Origin: Actinokineospora baliensis
Lineage (GTDB): Bacteria > Actinomycetota > Actinomycetes > Mycobacteriales > Pseudonocardiaceae
Assembly (NCBI RefSeq): GCF_016907695.1
Contig: NZ_JAFBCK010000001.1
Coordinates: 6,622,001-6,686,000 of the forward strand
Direction: 5' to 3'
DNA: 64,000 nt
The notes under the pieces are model-generated. The model did no database searches. It had not been told where the DNA came from and saw only the letters and a list, made by a program, of their open reading frames with translations. Positions 48,153 through 56,932 of this stretch are shown piece after piece. A program made the position numbers and the translations under genes. Positions within the stretch are counted from its first letter, which is position 1. Every line of letters begins with the position of its first letter.

Positions 48153-48495
48153 CGGTCACCTTCCCCATGAAGACCCGCGCCGGGCGGGTCAGCACCAACA
48201 CGGCCGCGTACACGTGCGCCGCGGCCAACACCCCCGAGCCGATCCGGATCCACAGCGGCACCGGGCTCAACGCGATCGCGGCGTGCGCGACGGCCGCGAG
48301 CCCGGCGAACACCAGCACCGGGGTGGCGAACTTGCCCGCGAACACGCTCGCGCCCGCCAGCACCCCGATGACGCCGAGCAGCAGCGGGAAGGTCAGCGCA
48401 CCGGAGTCACCGCGCGCCACGCCGAGACCGACGAACGCGAGCGCGGCGCCGACCAGCAGCAGGCTCGCGACCTTGACCTCGAGCGGGCGGGTCAC
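48139..48495 (-). CDS. Small membrane protein between hisF and hisI
   Basis: 118 residues, four TM segments ([76 protein letters not shown]). GTG at 48495 overlaps the hisF stop (GTGA) and its own end overlaps hisI, so it is translated within the his operon. Unknown function. Confidence 0.82.
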   Translation of the reverse strand: MTRPLEVKVASLLLVGAALAFVGLGVARGDSGALTFPLLLGVIGVLAGASVFAGKFATPVLVFAGLAAVAHAAIALSPVPLWIRIGSGVLAAAHVYAAVLVLTRPARVFMGKVTGDQS

Positions 48496-49265
48496 CTGAC
48501 CTCGACCCCGGCGCCGCGCAGCGCGTCCTTCACCTCGCCGATGCGCAACTGTCCGAAGTGGAACACGCTGGCGGCCAGCACCGCGTCGGCGCCCTCGGCC
48601 ACCGCGGGCGGGAAGTGCGCCAGGTCCCCCGCGCCGCCGCTGGCGATCAGCGGGACGTCCACCCTGGCCCGGACCAGGCGGATCAGCTCGAGGTCGAACC
48701 CGGCCTTGGTGCCGTCGGCGTCCATCGAGTTGAGCAGGATCTCCCCGACGCCCAGCTCCTGGCCCCTCTCGGCCCACTCGACGGCGTCGATCCCGGTGCC
48801 GCGGCGCCCGCCGTGCGTGGTGACCTCGAACCCGGACGGGGTCGGCTGGGCCCCCTCCGGCACCCGGCGGGCGTCGACCGACAGCACGACGCACTGGGCG
48901 CCGTAGCGGCGGGAGGCCTCGCCGAGGAACTCGGGGCGGGCGATGGCGGCGGTGTTGATGCCGACCTTGTCCGCGCCCGCGCGCAACAGCCGGTCGATGT
49001 CCTCGACGGTGCGCACGCCGCCGCCGACGGTCAGCGGGATGAACACCTGCTCCGCGGTCCGGCGCACCACGTCCAGCGTGGTCTCCCGGTCCGAAGAGGA
49101 CGCCGTGACGTCCAGGAAGGTCAGCTCATCGGCCCCTTCGGCGTCGTAGGCCGCCGCGAGCTCGACCGGGTCCCCGGCGTCGACGAGGTCGGTGAAGTTG
49201 ACCCCCTTCACCACCCGCCCAGCATCGACGTCGAGGCAGGGGATCACACGGACCGCTACTGGCAT
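48492..49265 (-). CDS. hisF: Imidazole glycerol phosphate synthase cyclase subunit
   Basis: 257-residue TIM barrel. [16 protein letters not shown] (catalytic Asp12), [26 protein letters not shown] (second catalytic Asp), [13 protein letters not shown] and IASGGAG are all present. Works with HisH (58.5 kb), which lies 9 kb away beyond an accessory block. ATG at 49265. Confidence 0.97.
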   Translation of the reverse strand: MPVAVRVIPCLDVDAGRVVKGVNFTDLVDAGDPVELAAAYDAEGADELTFLDVTASSSDRETTLDVVRRTAEQVFIPLTVGGGVRTVEDIDRLLRAGADKVGINTAAIARPEFLGEASRRYGAQCVVLSVDARRVPEGAQPTPSGFEVTTHGGRRGTGIDAVEWAERGQELGVGEILLNSMDADGTKAGFDLELIRLVRARVDVPLIASGGAGDLAHFPPAVAEGADAVLAASVFHFGQLRIGEVKDALRGAGVEVR

Positions 49266-49323
49266 GCCCCCGAGCCTACGTGCCCGCGATACTGGACCAA
49301 GAGACCGGGCGAGGGGGTGCGGA

Positions 49324-49896
49324 GTGACCAAGAGCGGCCGACGGCCCGGCCCCACCGAGACCCGCGCGCACATCCTCGCCGCCGCCCGTGCCCAGTTCGC
49401 CGCCCACGGCTACCAGGGCGCCACTATCCGCGCGATAGCCGCGGCGGCCGGCGTCACCCCGGCGCTGGTGCACCACTTCTTCGGCAGCAAGGACCGCGTT
49501 TTCTCGGCTGCATTGGACCTACCGATCAACCCAGACCTGATCGTCGCCACCCTGCTCGAAGGCCCCCGAGACCAGATCCCCGAACGCCTGGTCCGCCTGT
49601 TCTTGGGTCTGTGGTCGGCCCCGGAGTCGTCGAAGCCCCTGCACGCCCTGATCCGCTCGGTGTCCACCAGCGAGGCGGCGGCAATGATGTTCCGCCAGTT
49701 CCTGGAGCGGGCCATGCTCACCAAAATCACCCAAGCCCTCGGCGTCCCCCACCTCAACGCCACCGCCGCGGCCTCCCAACTGGTCGGCATGGCCCTGGTC
49801 CGCTACGTGGTGAAGGTCGAACCCCTGGCCTCCGCCACGGACGAGGAAGTAGTCACCCTCCTCTCCCCCGTTCTCCGCCTCTACCTACTCCCCTAG
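49324..49896 (+). CDS. TetR family regulator, paralogue next to hisF
   Basis: 190 residues. [40 protein letters not shown] and FGSKDRVF form the [18 protein letters not shown] aligns with [15 protein letters not shown] of the TetR at 47.2 kb, and both end in a similar [18 protein letters not shown] helix. GTG at 49324 is 58 bp from the divergent hisF. Two paralogous regulators thus flank the hisF-hisI unit. Confidence 0.9.
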   Translation: MTKSGRRPGPTETRAHILAAARAQFAAHGYQGATIRAIAAAAGVTPALVHHFFGSKDRVFSAALDLPINPDLIVATLLEGPRDQIPERLVRLFLGLWSAPESSKPLHALIRSVSTSEAAAMMFRQFLERAMLTKITQALGVPHLNATAAASQLVGMALVRYVVKVEPLASATDEEVVTLLSPVLRLYLLP

Positions 49897-50052
49897 AGCC
49901 CCAACCAGCCCGTCCGCGACAGACAGCACATCAGCAGCCCGATCAGTCCCAGCTCCCCCGCGTTCACCTCAAGCTCCAGCTCCCAGCACGCCGCCGGGCG
50001 AGCCAGTCCCCGCTTCCCGCACTCCCCCAACTCCCCGCGTTTCCCCTAGTGC

Positions 50053-50562
50053 CTAGCTCCCCGCCCGCCACCGAGCGAAGCGGTCCGCGATCTCGGTGGC
50101 CTGGTCGAGCATGGTCTTGGCGCTGATGCGGACCTCCTCCAACTCCAGGTCCCGGTCCACCATCGCCGCTGATCGGCCGTCCGGGCCCCGCCACCGGCTC
50201 TGCGTCTTCTTCTCCAGCGACACCGCCTTGCGCAGTTGGGCGACCGCTCGGTGGTCACCTCGGGCCAGGTCGCGCCGGATCGGGATGAGCAGGACGAGGA
50301 ACCGGTGGGCGGTTGTGCTGACGTCGAGGCGGGCCATTTCCAGGGCGTCTCGGGTGGGGGCGGCGAAGGTGGTGTCCATGTCGAAGGCGCCGAGGACCCG
50401 CTGGAGCGCGTCGGCGGCGGTGCCACCTGCGTCGAGGTCGGCGATGGCCGATTCCCAGGTCTCGATGGCGGCTCGCAGGTGGTCGAGGAACTGTTCGGGT
50501 GCCGGGTGGCCGCGCAGGGCGGTGGGGGCCAGTTCCTCGATCGGGGCTAAGTCGGCGGGCAT
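50053..50562 (-). CDS. Hypothetical helical protein
   Basis: 169 residues, not recognised. Predicted all-helical with many charged residues (ALRGHPAPEQFLDHLRAAIE; LIPIRRDLARGDHRAVAQL; LELEEVRISAKTMLDQATEI). No signal peptide or TM. ATG at 50562 with GGAGGTCCCCG upstream. Divergent from the ABC exporter genes; no functional inference. Confidence 0.75.
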   Translation of the reverse strand: MPADLAPIEELAPTALRGHPAPEQFLDHLRAAIETWESAIADLDAGGTAADALQRVLGAFDMDTTFAAPTRDALEMARLDVSTTAHRFLVLLIPIRRDLARGDHRAVAQLRKAVSLEKKTQSRWRGPDGRSAAMVDRDLELEEVRISAKTMLDQATEIADRFARWRAGS

Positions 50563-50659
50563 CGGGGACCTCCGGTGGTGGGGGTGATCACGCTAGGACC
50601 TGGCACGCACCGGGTGAAGACCTTGACGCGGGAAACTCATCGCGCGCAGAATTAAACAC

Positions 50660-51373
50660 ATGGCCAATTCTGTTGTCACCGTCTCCGGGCTGCGGGTCGT
50701 CCGCGGTGGCCGGGACGTGCTGCGCGGCGTGGGGTTCGAGATCCCGCGCGGCTCGGTCACCGGGCTCCTCGGCCCCAGTGGCTGCGGCAAGACCACCCTG
50801 ATGCGCGCGATCGTGGGCGTGCAACTGATCGCCGAGGGCACCGTCGAGGTGCTGGGCAGGCCCGCGGGCCACCCGGACCTGCGCTCCCGCATCGGCTACG
50901 CCACCCAGAACCCCGCCGTCTACGCGGACCTGACCGTCGCCGAGTGCCTGCGCTACTTCGCCGCCGTCCTCGGCGCCCCCGCGGCCGACGTCGACCGGGT
51001 GCTCGCCGAGGTGGACCTCGCCGACCGGGGCGGCCAGCTGGTCGGCAGCCTCTCCGGTGGGCAGCGCGGGCGCGCGAGCCTGGCGGTGGCCCTGCTCGGC
51101 TCCCCCGAATTGCTGGTGCTCGACGAGCCGACGGTGGGTCTGGACCCGGTGCTGCGCGAGGACCTGTGGGACCTGTTCCACCGGCTCGCCGCCGCCGGGA
51201 CGGCGTTGGTGGTCTCCAGCCACGTCATGGACGAGGCCGCGCGCTGCGACCGGCTGCTGTTCCTGCGCGAGGGCGTGGTCCTGGCCGACGACACCCCCGA
51301 CGGTCTGCGGGCCGAGACCGGGCAGGCGGACCTGGAGCAGGCGTTCCTGCGGTTGGCGAGGGCGGCGGCATGA
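50660..51373 (+). CDS. ABC transporter ATP-binding protein (DrrA-like)
   Basis: 237 residues. Walker A GPSGCGKTT, Q-loop YATQNPAVYADLTV, signature LSGGQRGRASLA and Walker B ELLVLDEPTVGLDP with the switch His (SSHVMDEA). ABC-2 type exporter subunit; substrate unknown. Overlaps the permease start (ATGA). Upstream 97-bp gap contains the promoter; no TetR gene is adjacent on this side. Confidence 0.93.
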   Translation: MANSVVTVSGLRVVRGGRDVLRGVGFEIPRGSVTGLLGPSGCGKTTLMRAIVGVQLIAEGTVEVLGRPAGHPDLRSRIGYATQNPAVYADLTVAECLRYFAAVLGAPAADVDRVLAEVDLADRGGQLVGSLSGGQRGRASLAVALLGSPELLVLDEPTVGLDPVLREDLWDLFHRLAAAGTALVVSSHVMDEAARCDRLLFLREGVVLADDTPDGLRAETGQADLEQAFLRLARAAA

Positions 51374-52095
51374 GGGCGACCGTGACGGCGCGGCGGGTGC
51401 TGACCCAACTGCGCCACGACCCGCGCACCATCGTGATGCTGCTGCTGGTGCCGACCCTGCTGATCACCCTGCTGCGGTTCGTCTTCAACGACGAGCACGC
51501 CTTCAGCCGCACGGCGCCCGCGCTGCTCGGCGTCTTCCCGTTCGTGATCATGTTCCTGGTCGCGTCGGTGACCACGCTGCGCGAGCGCACCACCGCCACC
51601 CTCGAGCGGCTGATGACCCTGCCGATGGGCAAGCTGGACCTGATCCTGGGCTACGCCATCGCGTTCGGCCTCATCGCCGCGGCACAGGTCGGGGTCGCGA
51701 CGGCGGTCAGCGTGCTGTGGCTGGGGCTCGACGTGGTCGGTTCGGTGTGGACACTGCTGCTGATCGCCGTGCTCGACGCGCTGCTCGGCATGGCACTGGG
51801 CCTGTTCGTCAGCGCGTTCGCGACCAGCGAGTTCCAGGCGATCCAGTTCATGCCACTGTTCGTGCTGCCCCAGTTCCTGCTGTGCGGGTTGCTGCAGCCG
51901 CGCGAACGGATGGGCTGGTTGCTGAACTGGCTCTCGGACGTGATGCCGCTGTCCTACGCGGTCGACGCGCTCAGCCACGTCACCCGCTCCGCCGAGTTCA
52001 CCGGGGCGCTGGCGGTGGACCTGGCCGTGGTGACCGGGTGCGTGCTCGCGGCGCTGGCGCTCGGCGCGGCGACGCTGCGCCACAGGAGCGCCTGA
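51370..52095 (+). CDS. ABC-2 type transporter permease (DrrB-like)
   Basis: 241 residues, six TM helices, with PRTIVMLLLVPTLLITLLRF, the family's ERTTATLERLMTLPMGKLDL and FVLPQFLLCGLLQPRERM. ATG at 51370 in an ATGA overlap with the ATPase gene, so a coupled exporter pair. Such pairs export lipids, drugs or natural products; the substrate cannot be inferred. Confidence 0.92.
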   Translation: MRATVTARRVLTQLRHDPRTIVMLLLVPTLLITLLRFVFNDEHAFSRTAPALLGVFPFVIMFLVASVTTLRERTTATLERLMTLPMGKLDLILGYAIAFGLIAAAQVGVATAVSVLWLGLDVVGSVWTLLLIAVLDALLGMALGLFVSAFATSEFQAIQFMPLFVLPQFLLCGLLQPRERMGWLLNWLSDVMPLSYAVDALSHVTRSAEFTGALAVDLAVVTGCVLAALALGAATLRHRSA

Positions 52096-52198
52096 ACGGC
52101 AGCCCTGAACGGCAATAAGGTAGGCCGATCAGCGGATTCCGGTGTGTCCGGTTCGCCGCCTACCGTCGGGTGTTGTCCTCTCGGGGAAGGCGGCTCCC

Positions 52199-52780
52199 AT
52201 GCGGTTGCTGGCGGCGCTGTGCGCTGGGCTGTTCATCGTCCTCACCGCGCCGACGGCGTCGGCGGGGCAGGTCCTGGTCGGCGGCGACCGGGTGGTGATC
52301 GGCGGCAAGGTCTGCGTGATCGGGTTCAACGCCCGCACCACCGCGGGCGCCCGCAAGATCATCACCACCGGTGCGTGCGCGGGCACCACGAGCCCGGTCG
52401 GCGTGGTCGACGCGCCACCGGACTCGACGTCGACACCGTTGGTGCGCACCGGTCCCGCGTCGACGACCGTGGTGAAGGGCGCGACCGAGGCCGCGATCGG
52501 CGCGCAGGTGTGCCGCTACGGCCCGACCACCGGGTGGCGCTGCGGAACCGTGCAGGCCAAGAACCAGACGGTCAACTACCCCGGCGGGACGGTCACCGGT
52601 CTCACCAGGACGAGCATGTGCGTCGAGCCGGGTGACGCGGGTGCCCCGGTGCTGGCGGGCGGCCAGGCGCAGGGCGTGGTCGTCGGCGGCTCCGGCAACT
52701 GCTCTGCCGGTGGCACCAGCTACTTCATGCCGATCCGCCAGGTGCTGAGCGCCTATGGTCTGGTCCTCTACACCGGGTGA
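52199..52780 (+). CDS. Secreted streptogrisin-like protein lacking catalytic residues (pseudoprotease)
   Basis: 193 residues: signal peptide (MRLLAALCAGLFIVLTAPTA), then a chymotrypsin-fold domain close to streptogrisins. All six core cysteines fit the streptogrisin disulfides (39-60, 105-115, 141-168) and the C-terminus (GGTSYFMPIRQVLSAYGL) is typical. But the catalytic Ser motif GDSGG reads GDAGAP (Ala147), and the His motif TAGHC reads TTGAC (Ala59). No Asp-x-Ala-Ile-Val motif is evident. There is no pro-domain. It is therefore predicted to be proteolytically dead, perhaps a binding or inhibitor-decoy protein. ATG at 52199 with GGGGAAGG upstream. Confidence 0.88.
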   Translation: MRLLAALCAGLFIVLTAPTASAGQVLVGGDRVVIGGKVCVIGFNARTTAGARKIITTGACAGTTSPVGVVDAPPDSTSTPLVRTGPASTTVVKGATEAAIGAQVCRYGPTTGWRCGTVQAKNQTVNYPGGTVTGLTRTSMCVEPGDAGAPVLAGGQAQGVVVGGSGNCSAGGTSYFMPIRQVLSAYGLVLYTG

Positions 52781-52831
52781 TCGCCTACGATCCGGTCCCG
52801 AGTGGAGACACGAGATCATTCGGGGGCAGTC

Positions 52832-53782
52832 ATGGGTCGTCCAGGTAGGTTAGCCGCGCTCGCGGTCGGGGTGCTGGCGTTGGTGTCCGGCTGCACCCAA
52901 GTGGTCGCACCACCGCCGCACCGCGCCAAACCGGTGCCGAACTACAAGCCAGCGCCGGTGGACGTGAAGAAGATCCTCGGTGACCTCCCGACGTTGGACC
53001 CGTGCTCGCTGATCGACCCGGCGGACTTCGGCGGCGGGAAGATCATCGGCTCCGGGTCGTGGGACGAGTGCCCGCTGACGCTGCCGACCGGGACCGGCCA
53101 GGTGACGGTGACCGTCGGCGCGATCGACAAGGTCGAGGCGTTCGCCGCGGTGTCCACGCCGGAGGAGAAGGACGGCTTCACCACGTCGGTCTACTCCAGC
53201 CCGATGGCCCCGTGCGGCAGGCTGCTGCACCTCGGCGACGGCACCGCGTTGTCGGTGCACGTGCTGCGGCCGGGCGAGGGCAGCGGAACCGTGGTGTGCC
53301 CGCAGATCGCCACCGGTTTCGACAAGATGTTGCAGCGCTTGCGGAAGAACCCGAAGGTGGTCAAGCACAGCACTTTCGCGCCCGGCTCGATGGCGGCGTT
53401 GGATCCGTGCGTGGTCATACCGCCCGCGGCGGTCGCCGCGTTCCCGACCCGGAAGTCCTGGCCCGCCAAGCACACCTGCGAGTGGTCGGACTCCGCGCAG
53501 AGCACGGCACGCGTGATCTTCGGGCTCACCTCGCCGTCGCTGCACACCCCGTTCCCGATGATCACGGTGGCGGGCAGGCAAACCGAGAAGTTCGACATCC
53601 CCAGCGGCAACGACTCGATCTGCATCCTGTCGACGAACGGGCGCCCGGCCGGGCGGACCGACGGCCAGGTGGAGAGCGCCTCGCTCGCGCTCACCCTGCG
53701 CGGCACCCGCGACACCGCCGCCACCTGCGCCCAGGCCGTCCAGATGGCCGAGCAGATGTGGCCGGTGGTGCCGCCCGCGTAA
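52832..53782 (+). CDS. DUF3558-like lipoprotein, two-domain
   Basis: 316 residues with lipobox LVSGC (Cys21), a Pro/Lys-rich linker, and two similar halves each starting LDPCSLIDPADFG / LDPCVVIPPAAVAAF and carrying conserved Cys (WDECPLTL; KHTCEWSD). This DUF3558 pattern is common in Pseudonocardiales. GGGGG before ATG 52832. It follows the pseudoprotease by 51 bp on the same strand, and could be coexpressed. The 3' end forms part of a strong hairpin. Confidence 0.82.
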   Translation: MGRPGRLAALAVGVLALVSGCTQVVAPPPHRAKPVPNYKPAPVDVKKILGDLPTLDPCSLIDPADFGGGKIIGSGSWDECPLTLPTGTGQVTVTVGAIDKVEAFAAVSTPEEKDGFTTSVYSSPMAPCGRLLHLGDGTALSVHVLRPGEGSGTVVCPQIATGFDKMLQRLRKNPKVVKHSTFAPGSMAALDPCVVIPPAAVAAFPTRKSWPAKHTCEWSDSAQSTARVIFGLTSPSLHTPFPMITVAGRQTEKFDIPSGNDSICILSTNGRPAGRTDGQVESASLALTLRGTRDTAATCAQAVQMAEQMWPVVPPA

Positions 53783-53804
53783 CCCGGGCAGGCGGCACCA
53801 CCGG
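53762..53804. terminator. Bidirectional terminator overlapping the lipoprotein 3' end
   Basis: CCGGTGGTGCCGCC pairs perfectly with GGCGGCACCACCGG (14 bp, 15-nt loop). It includes the last codons of the DUF3558 gene and ends 4 bp before the convergent phoD-like stop. Confidence 0.85.
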
Positions 53805-53807
53805 TGA

Positions 53808-55454
53808 TCAGGCGACCGGACCGGAGACCGACTTCACCTTCTGCGACCCGTCGGCGGTGGCCAACGACTTGGCGTACTTCACGGTGGAGGTCGGGCTGAG
53901 CCGATCGGCCACGTAGTACCAGTCGGTCTGCACGCGCTGCGGGTTGACGTCGACGACCGAGTAGCCGTGCGAGTCCAGTTCCACGTAGCGCACGTGCAGG
54001 TTGCCGACCTGCAGCGCGGCCTCCGCGGCGACCGACAGGGTGCGCGGGTCGACCTTGAGCAGGTCGTCGATGTTGTCGCTGGTGACCGAGGTGGTGACGA
54101 ACTCGGTGGCCACGGAGTTGCCGTTCCACCAGTAGCTCGACCGGTCGATCGGCACGTCGGCGCCCCAGGAGGAGTGGATGTCGCCGGTGAGGAACACGGT
54201 GTTCTTGACCCGGTTGTCGCGCAGGTGCCCGAGCAACTCCTGGCGGTCGGCGGTGTAGCCGTCCCAGGCGTCGGCGTTGGCGGCGACGCTGCCGACCGGC
54301 AGGCCGAGCAGCGAACCGAGCGACTCCAGGAACTTCGACTCGACGGTGCCCAGCGAGATCGGGGTGATCATCACCGAGTTGCCGACCAGCTTCCACTTGG
54401 CGTCGGTGCCCGAGAGCCCGCTCTTGAGCCAGGCCATCTGCGGGTCGCCGGTGATGGTGCGGTTCGGGTCGCCGGGGTCGCCGTTGGACGGGGTGGTCTG
54501 CTTGGAGCGGTAGCTGCGCAGGTCCAAAAGGGACAGTTCGGCGAGGCGGCCCCAGCGGAAACGGCGGTAGATCTCGCCGCCCGCGCCTTGGCGGACCGGC
54601 ATCCACTCGAAGTACGCCTGCCGGGCGGCGGCTTTGCGCGCGTTCCAGTCGCCCTCGTTGGGCTGGTGGTTCTCCGCGCCACCGGACCAGGTGTCGTTGG
54701 CGTACTCGTGGTCGTCCCAGGTGATGAACCAGGGCTGGGCCGCGTGCAGCGCCTGCAGGTCCGGGTCGGTCTTGTACTGGGCGTGCCTGCGGCGGTAGTC
54801 CGACAGGGTCAGCATCTCGTTGGCAGGCACGTGCGGGCGGATCGTCACGCCACGCGCACCGTAGCCGCCCGCTTGGTACTCGTAGAGGTAGTCGCCGACG
54901 TGCAGCACGCCGTCGAGGTCGGCGCGGGCGGCGAGGTGGCGGTAGGCGGAGAAGTAGCCCGCCTGCCAGTTGGAGCAGGACACCAGGCCCAGGCGCAGCT
55001 TGCTGACGTCGGCGTTGGCGGCGGGCGCGGTGCGGGTGCGGCCGGTGGCCGAGCGCACGCCGTCGAGGCTGAACCGGAAGTAGTAGGCGGTGCCAGGGGC
55101 CAGGCCCGCGGCGGCGACCTTGACGGTGTGGTCGCGGTCGGGGCCGGTGGTGGCCGCGCCGGACTGGACGACTCCGGTGAAGGCGGCGTCGGTGGCCACC
55201 TCCCAGCGGACCTCGACGGTCGGGCCGAGGCCCGAGCCGGGGGTGGCCTCGGGGGTGGGGGTGACGCGGGTCCAGAGCAGGACGCCGTCGGGCAGCGGGT
55301 CACCGGAGGCGACGCCGTGGGCGAACTGGGGGACGGCGGCGGCGGACGCGGTGCCTGCGAGGGCGGCGGGGATGAACAGGGCGCCTCCGGCGATCGCGGA
55401 GGACTTGAGGAAGACGCGGCGGTTCGGAGACGTGGTGGGCTCAGTGGGAGTCAC
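53808..55454 (-). CDS. PhoD family alkaline phosphatase/phosphodiesterase (Tat-exported)
   Basis: 548 residues. Twin-arginine signal NRRVFLKSSAIAGGALFIPA, an N-terminal fibronectin-like PhoD_N domain (VASGDPLPDGVLLWTRV), then the metallophosphatase with LGLVSCSNWQAGYF, HVGDYLYEY and WDDHEYANDTW as metal/Ca site motifs. Hydrolyses phosphodiesters or monoesters outside the cell. GTG start at 55454. No PHO box recognised in the short upstream gap. Confidence 0.94.
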   Translation of the reverse strand: MTPTEPTTSPNRRVFLKSSAIAGGALFIPAALAGTASAAAVPQFAHGVASGDPLPDGVLLWTRVTPTPEATPGSGLGPTVEVRWEVATDAAFTGVVQSGAATTGPDRDHTVKVAAAGLAPGTAYYFRFSLDGVRSATGRTRTAPAANADVSKLRLGLVSCSNWQAGYFSAYRHLAARADLDGVLHVGDYLYEYQAGGYGARGVTIRPHVPANEMLTLSDYRRRHAQYKTDPDLQALHAAQPWFITWDDHEYANDTWSGGAENHQPNEGDWNARKAAARQAYFEWMPVRQGAGGEIYRRFRWGRLAELSLLDLRSYRSKQTTPSNGDPGDPNRTITGDPQMAWLKSGLSGTDAKWKLVGNSVMITPISLGTVESKFLESLGSLLGLPVGSVAANADAWDGYTADRQELLGHLRDNRVKNTVFLTGDIHSSWGADVPIDRSSYWWNGNSVATEFVTTSVTSDNIDDLLKVDPRTLSVAAEAALQVGNLHVRYVELDSHGYSVVDVNPQRVQTDWYYVADRLSPTSTVKYAKSLATADGSQKVKSVSGPVA

Positions 55455-55525
55455 GCCTGCCAGTGATACACCGGCAAGGCAAGTGTCACACCTACCGCCG
55501 GGGTGAACATCATCGGAACTCGCCC

Positions 55526-55554
55526 TTGACTCGCGCGGCCCCTGCCTGCATTCT
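55526..55554 (+). promoter_or_regulatory. Promoter of the ArsR/SRPBCC operon
   Basis: TTGACT (55526-55531), 17-bp spacer, CATTCT (55549-55554), a near-consensus sigma-A type promoter 46 bp before the ArsR start. Confidence 0.6.
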
Positions 55555-55557
55555 TAA

Positions 55558-55577
55558 CTCGTTGGTTTCAGAACGAG
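55558..55577. promoter_or_regulatory. Candidate ArsR operator
   Basis: CTCGTT-N8-AACGAG, 6-bp perfect arms, directly after the -10 box where bound repressor would block transcription start; partial matches extend to TAAC...GTTA outside the arms. Confidence 0.6.
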
Positions 55578-55600
55578 ATGGTTATGGAGGCGGATCGGGG

Positions 55601-55930
55601 ATGGTTGACCAGCTCAGCGCGGTCTTCGCCGCCCTCGCCGACCCGACGCGCCGGGCGATCCTGGCGCGGTTGCGCGACGGCGAGGCGACGGTGGCCGAAC
55701 TGGCCGAGCCGTTCGCGATGTCGCAGCCCGCGGTGTCCAAGCACCTCAAGGTGCTCGAACAGGCCGGGCTGATCACCAGGACCCGGCGGGCGACCGCCCG
55801 GTTGAGCCACCTGCGGGCCGAGCCGCTGCGCGCGGCCCGCGAGTGGCTCGGCGACTACCGCGCGTACTGGCGCGAGAGCCACGACCGCCTCGACGACTTG
55901 CTCACCGAACTGCAGGAGAAGGACACATGA
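55601..55930 (+). CDS. ArsR family regulator (SRPBCC-linked type)
   Basis: 109 residues, winged HTH: FAALADPTRRAILARLRDGE, AEPFAMSQPAVSKHLKVLEQ, AGLITRTRRATARL. No metal-binding Cys pair, as expected of the branch paired with AHSA1/SRPBCC genes. ATG at 55601. Translationally coupled to the next gene (ATGA). Confidence 0.94.
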   Translation: MVDQLSAVFAALADPTRRAILARLRDGEATVAELAEPFAMSQPAVSKHLKVLEQAGLITRTRRATARLSHLRAEPLRAAREWLGDYRAYWRESHDRLDDLLTELQEKDT

Positions 55931-56403
55931 GCGACACCGTGATCACCGCCGAGCCCGGCAGCCCCTACGTCGAGATCACCCGCGAGTTCGACGCCCCCGC
56001 CGAGCTGGTCTTCCGCGCCTACACCGACCCGGACCTGGTCGCGCGGTGGCTCGGCCCGCGCAGGCTGACCATGAAGGTCGACCACTGGGACCTGCGCCAC
56101 GGCGGCGGCTACCGCTACACCCACATCGACCCCGCGGGCGGCGAGTACCACTTCCGCGGCACCTTCCACGGCACCCCGTCGGTGGCCGACGGGTTCGTCC
56201 AGACCTTCGAGTTCGAGGGCGCGCCCGGGCAGGTGGCCCTGGAGCGGGTGACCTTCACCGAGGTCGACGGCAAGACCACCGTCCACGGCCTCAGCGTCGG
56301 CTTCTCGGTCGAGAGCCGCGACGAGTTCCTGGCCAGCGGCATGGAGCACGGGGTCCGCGACTCCTACGAGCGGCTCGCCGAACTGCTGGTCACGCTCGGC
56401 TAA
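55927..56403 (+). CDS. SRPBCC/AHSA1 domain protein
   Basis: 158 residues. VEITREFDAPAELVFRAYTD, WLGPRRLTMKVDHWDLRHGG and the FTEVDGKTTV...RDSYERLAELL end are typical of AHSA1-like START proteins, which bind hydrophobic ligands. Always found with such ArsR genes; possible ligand carrier or sensor for the regulator. Overlaps ArsR by 4 bp. Confidence 0.92.
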   Translation: MSDTVITAEPGSPYVEITREFDAPAELVFRAYTDPDLVARWLGPRRLTMKVDHWDLRHGGGYRYTHIDPAGGEYHFRGTFHGTPSVADGFVQTFEFEGAPGQVALERVTFTEVDGKTTVHGLSVGFSVESRDEFLASGMEHGVRDSYERLAELLVTLG

Positions 56404-56414
56404 CCTTGGTCGGC

Positions 56415-56795
56415 ATGGACGCGTGGACCGCCCTCGGCGAGGGCAAGTACCTGCTGGTGACCACGTTCAAGCGCGACGGAACCCCGGTCCCCACCCCGGT
56501 CTGGGTCGCCCCCGACGGCCCAGACCTGGTCTTCTGGACCGTCCGCGACTCCTGGAAGGTCAAACGCCTCCGCCACACCCCCCGAGTCGAGGTAGGCCCC
56601 TGCGACCTGCGCGGCACCCCACTCGGCGAGTCGAGGCCCGCCACAGCCCGCCTCCTCGACGACCCCGAGTCCGAGCGGGTCCGCCGCCTCATCCAACGCA
56701 AGTACGGCATCCTCGGCTGGCTCACCGTCGGCGGCAGCCGCCTCCGCCGAGGCACCAAAGGCACCGTCGGCGTAGCTCTCACCCCCGCCTCCTAA
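56415..56795 (+). CDS. PPOX-class (F420/flavin-dependent) oxidoreductase
   Basis: 126 residues of split-barrel fold: EGKYLLVTTFKRDGTPVPTP, LVFWTVRDSWKVKRLRHTPR and VGPCDLRGTP are family hallmarks; in actinobacteria these use F420 or FMN. Substrate unknown. ATG at 56415, 11 bp after the SRPBCC stop, so probably third gene of the ArsR operon. Confidence 0.88.
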   Translation: MDAWTALGEGKYLLVTTFKRDGTPVPTPVWVAPDGPDLVFWTVRDSWKVKRLRHTPRVEVGPCDLRGTPLGESRPATARLLDDPESERVRRLIQRKYGILGWLTVGGSRLRRGTKGTVGVALTPAS

Positions 56796-56932
56796 CCGCC
56801 CGTCCGAGCGAACCTCCACCTCGACACCCGCACCTCCCCAGGTCGCGGTTGTCCACAACCCCCCTACCCATCCACAGCTTTCCGCCACCCCCTTCGCGCA
56901 CCCCCACACCGACTAGACTGGCACCGGGGACG
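56796..56932. other. Short intergenic segment with a DnaA-box-like palindrome
   Basis: GGTTGT-CC-ACAACC around 56846-56859 includes TTGTCCACA. A TAGACT at about 56922 could be a -10 element for the candidate RNA that follows. No gene seen. Confidence 0.4.
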
